Source: Coriobacteriaceae bacterium AM48-5 (GTDB taxonomy: Bacteria; Actinomycetota; Coriobacteriia; Coriobacteriales; Coriobacteriaceae). From it: a DNA stretch of 22,282 nucleotides. The stretch is from positions 1 through 22,282 of the forward strand of contig JAQEDJ010000038.1 of assembly GCA_027669525.1 (NCBI GenBank), given 5' to 3'. This document shows positions 18,427-22,282 of the stretch, piece by piece (positions within the stretch are counted from its first letter, which is position 1; each line of letters begins with the position of its first letter). The position numbers and the translations under genes were made by a program. Below the pieces are notes generated by a model that did not search any database, was not told the origin of the DNA, and saw only the letters and a list, made by a program, of their open reading frames with translations.

Positions 18427-19209
18427 TTAGCGGGCGCGGGACGCGCCGGTACTCAGATGATTGATAAGGCTTGCCTGGTAGGCGGCGCCAAAGCCGTTGT
18501 CGATGTTGACGACCGAAACGCCGCTGGCGCAGGAGTTGAGCATGGCGAGCAGCGCGGCTACGCCACCAAAGCTCGCGCCGTAACCCACGCTGGTGGGAAC
18601 GGCTATGACCGGACAGCTTACCAGGCCGCCGACAACGCTCGCCAGTGCGCCCTCCATGCCGGCAATGGCGATGACCACCTGTGCCTGGGCAAGTTCCTCG
18701 GCATGCGCGAGCAGACGGTGCAGGCCGGCGACACCCACGTCGTAGAGGCGGTCGACCTCGTTGCCATAGAACTCGGCCGTCAATGCGGCTTCCTCGGCGA
18801 CGGGCAGGTCGCTCGTACCAGCGCAGGCGACGACGATGCGTCCGTTGCCGGTAGGGGAGGGCTTGCCGCCCACGAGGGCGAGCTGTGCGTCCGGGACATA
18901 TCCCAGGTCGATGCCGTTGCCAAGAAGCTCGGCGGTGCGCGCGGCTTTTTCGGCATCCAGGCGCGTGACCAGGATGCGCTCCTGGCCGGCATCGCGCAGC
19001 GCTTTGATAATGGCGGCAATCTGATCGGCGGTTTTACCGGCCCCGTAGACAACCTCGCCGGCTCCCTGGCGCACCCCGCGCGAAAGATCGAGCTGCGCAA
19101 AGCCCAAATCGGCGGTCGGAGCCGTCTGGATGCGCGTGAGGGCGTCGGCAGGGGTGACTGCTCCGCCGGCAACATCGCTCAGCAATTGCTCAAGATCTCG
19201 CTTATCCAT
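18427..19209 (-). CDS. larB: Pyridinium-3,5-biscarboxylic acid mononucleotide synthase LarB
   Basis: First step of the nickel-pincer cofactor pathway: carboxylation and hydrolysis of nicotinic acid adenine dinucleotide. Intact, 260 residues. It belongs to the PurE/AIR-carboxylase-like fold. Visible signatures are GEVVYGAGKT (mid-N-terminal), ACAGTSDLPVAEEA, YDVGVAGLHRLL, AGMEGALASVVGGL and PTSVGYGASFGGVAALLAML. The start is ATG 19209, with GAAGGGA about seven bases upstream, rather than an in-frame start at 19242. The stop codon TAA is part of the larC Shine-Dalgarno (TAAGGAG), so the two are co-translated. First gene of the minus-strand operon, with an operator-like repeat before it. Confidence 0.93.
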   Translation of the reverse strand: MDKRDLEQLLSDVAGGAVTPADALTRIQTAPTADLGFAQLDLSRGVRQGAGEVVYGAGKTADQIAAIIKALRDAGQERILVTRLDAEKAARTAELLGNGIDLGYVPDAQLALVGGKPSPTGNGRIVVACAGTSDLPVAEEAALTAEFYGNEVDRLYDVGVAGLHRLLAHAEELAQAQVVIAIAGMEGALASVVGGLVSCPVIAVPTSVGYGASFGGVAALLAMLNSCASGVSVVNIDNGFGAAYQASLINHLSTGASRAR

Positions 19210-19253
19210 ATATGTTCCCTTCGACGGCGCAAAGTCTAGCACTCAAAGGGTAT

Positions 19254-19287
19254 GTTTCCGAACACTAAGACAAAATTGTTCGGAAAC
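19254..19287 (-). promoter_or_regulatory. Inverted-repeat operator in the larB promoter
   Basis: GTTTCCGAACA (19254-19264) and TGTTCGGAAAC (19277-19287) are 11-bp perfect inverted repeats separated by 12 bases, 45 bases before the larB start. On the minus strand, TTCGGA within one arm and TAGACT 18 bases on could be -35 and -10. The repeat would then cover the -35. Each arm is itself partly symmetric (GTT-N4-AAC), as in many TetR operators. The best candidate binder is the TetR encoded at the end of this operon. Confidence 0.6.
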
Positions 19288-19323
19288 TATAGGACAGACT
19301 GATTCACTTGTTAGATGGATTGA

Positions 19324-19959
19324 CTAGTCGCGCAGGATGATGTCCATGGCGAGCATCAGGTTGCGTTCGTCGATGGCAAACGGGGCCGCCTCGCGCGTCT
19401 TGGGCTTGGCGCAAAACGCGATGCCCGTGCCCGCGGCCTGAATCATGGGGATGTCGTTGGCGCCGTCGCCGATCGCGACCGTGTGGGCCATATCGACGCC
19501 GCACTCAACTGCCCAATCTAGCAGCTGGATGAGCTTGGACTCCTTGGTCACGATGTCGGCCGCCAGCTTGCCGGTGAGCTTGCCGTCCACGACTTCCAGG
19601 CGGTTGGCCAGGCAAAAATCGATGCCCGCGGCGGCCACGATCTTGTCGGCGACCTCGTGAAAGCCGCCGCTTACCACGCCGACCTTCCAGCCCTTGCTGT
19701 GCGCTGAGCGCACAAGCTCCAACGCGCCGGGGGTAAATGTCACGCGCTCAAAGGTGCGCTCGAACACGCTCTCGTCCAGGCCGGCGAGCAGCCCCACGCG
19801 CTCCTCGAGCGCCTGCTTAAAGTCAAGCTCGCCGCGCATGGCGCGTTCGGTGATCTGTGCCACCTGCTCGCCCACGCCGGCCTCTTCGCCCAACAGGTCG
19901 ATGACCTCCTGGTTGATGAGCGTGGAGTCGATATCCATAACGATGAGGCGTGCAGTCAT
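19324..19959 (-). CDS. serB: Phosphoserine phosphatase
   Basis: Hydrolyses phosphoserine to serine, the last step of serine synthesis. An intact 211-residue HAD-superfamily enzyme. Motif I is MDIDSTL, with nucleophile Asp9 and general acid Asp11. Motif II is VVSGGF, and motif IV is IGDGANDIPM. Between them are the cap and the substrate segment typical of SerB (EVIDLLGEEAGVGEQV, then FKQALEERVGLL). It lacks the N-terminal ACT domain seen in some longer SerB proteins. Start ATG 19959 has GAAAGG seven bases upstream; an upstream in-frame extension to 20004 is unlikely. It is divergent from aspS, and downstream it leads into the larB promoter region. Confidence 0.92.
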   Translation of the reverse strand: MTARLIVMDIDSTLINQEVIDLLGEEAGVGEQVAQITERAMRGELDFKQALEERVGLLAGLDESVFERTFERVTFTPGALELVRSAHSKGWKVGVVSGGFHEVADKIVAAAGIDFCLANRLEVVDGKLTGKLAADIVTKESKLIQLLDWAVECGVDMAHTVAIGDGANDIPMIQAAGTGIAFCAKPKTREAAPFAIDERNLMLAMDIILRD

Positions 19960-20152
19960 GGCGGGCCTTTCCGAGTGCTGTTTTATTGGGGCATATTGTC
20001 GCACGTGACGAGTGCGGGCGGGTGCCGCGGCGTGTCAATTGTTTCGTCTCCGTCAAGTCTTTGGGCAAGAGCTACTTTTTCGCGGCACATCGACACAGGT
20101 GCGATAAGATAGAACGCCATGTCTGGCTGCGCGGTTTACGCAGGCTGGGCAA

Positions 20153-20194
20153 ATCTGTACGACGCCGCCCGGAACGACACGGGGCGGCACAGAT
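20153..20194 (+). promoter_or_regulatory. Leader hairpin directly before the aspS ribosome site
   Basis: ATCTG (20153-20157) pairs with CAGAT (20190-20194), and GCCGCCC (20164-20170) pairs with GGGCGGC (20182-20188). The structure ends six bases before the AGGAGGA Shine-Dalgarno (20201-20207). It could modulate translation initiation or mRNA stability. No T-box, terminator or known riboswitch features are visible. A possible -10, TAAGAT, lies at 20105-20110. Confidence 0.45.
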
Positions 20195-20215
20195 CCATAA
20201 AGGAGGATCACTGGT

Positions 20216-22001
20216 ATGAGCCAGACCCGTCCCATTGACGAGCATTCCATGCACACCCGTACCTGCGGCGAGCTTCGCTTCGAGAACGTGGGCGAAGAGG
20301 TCACCCTCACCGGTTGGGTGAGCCGTCGCCGCGACCACGGCGGCCTTATCTTCTGCGACCTTCGCGACCGCGAGGGCATCACGCAGCTCACCTTCGACCC
20401 CGAGCACTCCGACGGCGACGCCTTTAAGATCGCCGAGACTATGCGTCCCGAGTGGCCCATCAAGATCCATGGCGTCGTGCGCGCCCGTGGCGAGGAGACC
20501 ACCAACACCAAGCTCGCGACCGGCGAGATCGAGGTCCTGACCGATCATGCCGAGGTGCTCAACACTTCCGTCACCCCGCCGTTCCAGATCGAGGACGGCA
20601 TCGAGACCAGCGAGGACACCCGCCTGCGCTATCGCTATCTGGACCTCCGTCGCCCCGAGATGATGGCCAACCTCAAGCTGCGCTCCGACTTTACCTTTGC
20701 CATTCGCGAGGCGCTGCACAACCGTGAGTTCATGGAGGTCGAGACGCCCTCCCTGTTCAAGTCCACGCCCGAGGGCGCCCGCGACTTCATCGTCCCCAGC
20801 CGTATCCAGTCGGGCAACTTCTACGCCCTGCCGCAGTCCCCGCAGCTCCTGAAGCAGCTGCTTATGGTCGGTGGCGTCGAGCGCTACTACCAGGTTGCCA
20901 AGTGCTTCCGCGACGAGGACCTGCGTGCCGACCGTCAGCCCGAGTTCACCCAGGTCGATATCGAGATGTCCTTCGTGGACCAGAACGACGTCATGAGCGC
21001 GCTCGAGGAGGTCCTGGCCGATGCCTTCGGCCGCATGGGCGTCGAGATGCCCACGCCGCTGCGTCGCATGAACTACTGGGAGGCCATGGACACCTATGGC
21101 TCCGATAAGCCCGATACCCGCTATGGCATGCACCTGGTCGACCTGACCGACATCTTTGCCAACTCCAAGTTCAAGGTCTTTGCGACTGCCGCAAACGAGG
21201 AGGGCTCTGTCGTCAAGGCCATCAACGCCAAGGGTGCCGGTGCCTGGCTCGCGCCAAGATCGACAAGCTCGCCGGCGTGGCCTCCACGTTTGGCGCCAAG
21301 GGCCTTGCCTGGATCGCCTTCCGCGAGGACGGCTCCATTAACAGCCCCATCGTCAAGTTCTTCTCGGACGAGGAGATGGCTGCCCTGCGCGAGCGCATGG
21401 ACGTCGAGCCCGGCGACCTTGTGATGTTCGCCGCCGGCCCGCGCCTGCTCTCCGACGAGATCCTGGGCGGCATGCGTTCCCACATGGCCAATGCGCTCGA
21501 GATCAAGCGCGAGGGCCACGACTTCCTGTGGGTCGTCAACTTCCCGCTGTTCCACTGGGACGAGGATCGCAAGGCCTATGCTGCCGAGCACCAGCCTTCA
21601 CCCTGCCGACCGAGACCGACATCGCCAAGATCGAGGCCGACCCGCTGGCAGCCGGTTCCTGCACCTACGACTTTGTCATGGACGGCTTTGAGGCCGGCGG
21701 CGGCGGTATGCGTATCCACAACGCCGAAATGCAGATGTCCATGCTCAAGCTCCTAGGCTTTACCGAGGAGCGCGCCGAGTCGCAGTTCGGCTTCCTCATG
21801 GAGGCTCTCAAGTTTGGTGCGCCCCCGATGGGCGGCTTTGCCCTGGGCCTGGACCGCGTGTGCATGCTGCTCACCGGCTCCGACTCCATTCGCGACGTCA
21901 TGGCGTTCCCCAAGACGGCCAGCGGCTCCGACCTCATGTCGGGCGCCCCGAGTGCCGTTTCCGGCGCCCAGCTCCAGGACGTCAGCCTGCGCTTGATGTA
22001 G
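20216..22001 (+). CDS. aspS: Aspartyl-tRNA synthetase (possibly non-discriminating)
   Basis: Charges tRNA-Asp with aspartate; essential. About 595 residues, the usual bacterial length with an inserted GAD domain, after restoring two bases, each CC to CCC: near 21246 (GCCTGGCTC) and 21594 (CAGCCTTCACC). The N-terminal OB fold carries [16 protein letters not shown]. Class II motif 2 is [20 protein letters not shown] (residues ~231-250), and motif 3 is [11 protein letters not shown] near 545. His41 sits where E. coli AspRS has Leu30. Histidine there is typical of enzymes that also charge tRNA-Asn, to be amidated by GatCAB. ATG 20216 follows AGGAGGA by eight bases. A strong terminator follows, so transcription is probably monocistronic. 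Confidence 0.95.
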
Positions 22002-22026
22002 GCGAGCGGCTACATATTGCCCGTAA

Positions 22027-22059
22027 CGAGGGAAGGACACGTGCCTTCCCTCGTTTTTT
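22027..22059 (+). terminator. Strong intrinsic terminator of aspS
   Basis: CGAGGGAAGG (22027-22036) pairs perfectly with CCTTCCCTCG (22044-22053), followed by six T residues (22054-22059). It lies 25 bases after the stop codon. Confidence 0.92.
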
Positions 22060-22098
22060 ATGCGCGGGCGTTGCGAGGGCATGGGATGACCGGGTGTC

Positions 22099-22282
22099 GC
22101 GGAAACTGTGTCCCAGAATTTGCACCCAGAGCGGGATGGGCTTTCCGCTAGGGCCGTTCAGCGGAAACTGCGACCCGGAATTTGCGTCCAGAGTGGGCTG
22201 CGGTTTCCCAAACAGGGCCCTTGGAAACTGGGGCCCAGAATCCAGCCAAATAATGGGACGCACTTTCCGGTCGAGCTTCTGG
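22099..22282. repeat. Tandem repeat of ~61-bp units, each an imperfect hairpin
   Basis: Three units begin at 22099, 22161 and 22221 (periods 62 and 60). Each opens with GGAAACTG, then CCC(A/G)GAAT, and closes with a TTTCC arm. In unit 1 GCGGAAA (22099-22105) pairs with TTTCCGC (22142-22148). In unit 2 GGAAAC (22163-22168) pairs with GTTTCC (22203-22208). In unit 3 GGAAA (22223-22227) pairs with TTTCC (22264-22268). The array may continue past the window. A minus-strand open frame across it merely reflects the repeat. Confidence 0.7.

Noticed and set aside
18009..18464. Plus-strand open frame rich in Val/Met (hydrophobic protein)
   Set aside because: It is the reverse reading of the His-codon repeat in larC and has no credible start context or family features.
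20060..20215. T-box riboswitch before aspS
   Set aside because: No T-box sequence, specifier loop or antiterminator/terminator pair with a T-run could be found in the leader.
21982..22263. Minus-strand open frame with repeated QFP peptides
   Set aside because: The peptide repetition comes from the intergenic tandem DNA repeat, and it overlaps the aspS terminator.

Overview
The window looks like a chromosomal segment from a high-GC member of the Coriobacteriia (Actinomycetota), most likely Collinsella or a close relative. This placement rests on overall gene content, codon use and the style of the proteins; no database comparison was possible. No tRNA, rRNA, CRISPR array or transposase gene was recognised.

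Layout. 1-108: end of an unidentified gene. 109-536: intergenic, with three inverted-repeat structures and a promoter region. 537-5504: two adjacent YhgE/Pip-type membrane proteins in one operon. 5704-6686: an EamA/DMT transporter. 6802-9440: an M20 amidohydrolase followed by an MFS transporter, probably one operon. 9441-9744: three long hairpins in a row, then the hisS promoter. 9745-11055: histidyl-tRNA synthetase. 11313-14125: phosphoenolpyruvate carboxylase. 14126-14589: intergenic. 14590-16647: lactate racemase larA and an aquaporin-type channel (larD-like). Facing them on the minus strand are larB, larC and a TetR regulator (19209 down to 16951), the nickel-pincer cofactor genes. 19324-19959 (minus): serB. 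20216-22001: aspartyl-tRNA synthetase with a strong terminator. 22099-22282: tandem repeats of about 61 bp.

How the genes fit together. The lar genes form a split lactate-racemization locus. LarA interconverts D- and L-lactate using the nickel-pincer cofactor. LarB and LarC make two of the cofactor steps, and the channel may move lactate. larE is not in the window, and LarC appears to lack its usual C-terminal domain. An 11-bp inverted repeat in the larB promoter is a good candidate operator for the TetR gene at the end of that operon.

Two matters dominate interpretation. First, eleven of the fifteen genes carry single-base deletions (16 in total), mostly in short G or C runs and including hisS and aspS. 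This is almost certainly sequencing or assembly error, so the frameshifted genes are annotated here as whole genes. Second, a roughly 125-nt structured element occurs twice, just after ppc and just after larD. Its loops are identical while its stems differ by about a dozen compensated base pairs. This is strong internal evidence for a conserved folded RNA or DNA element.
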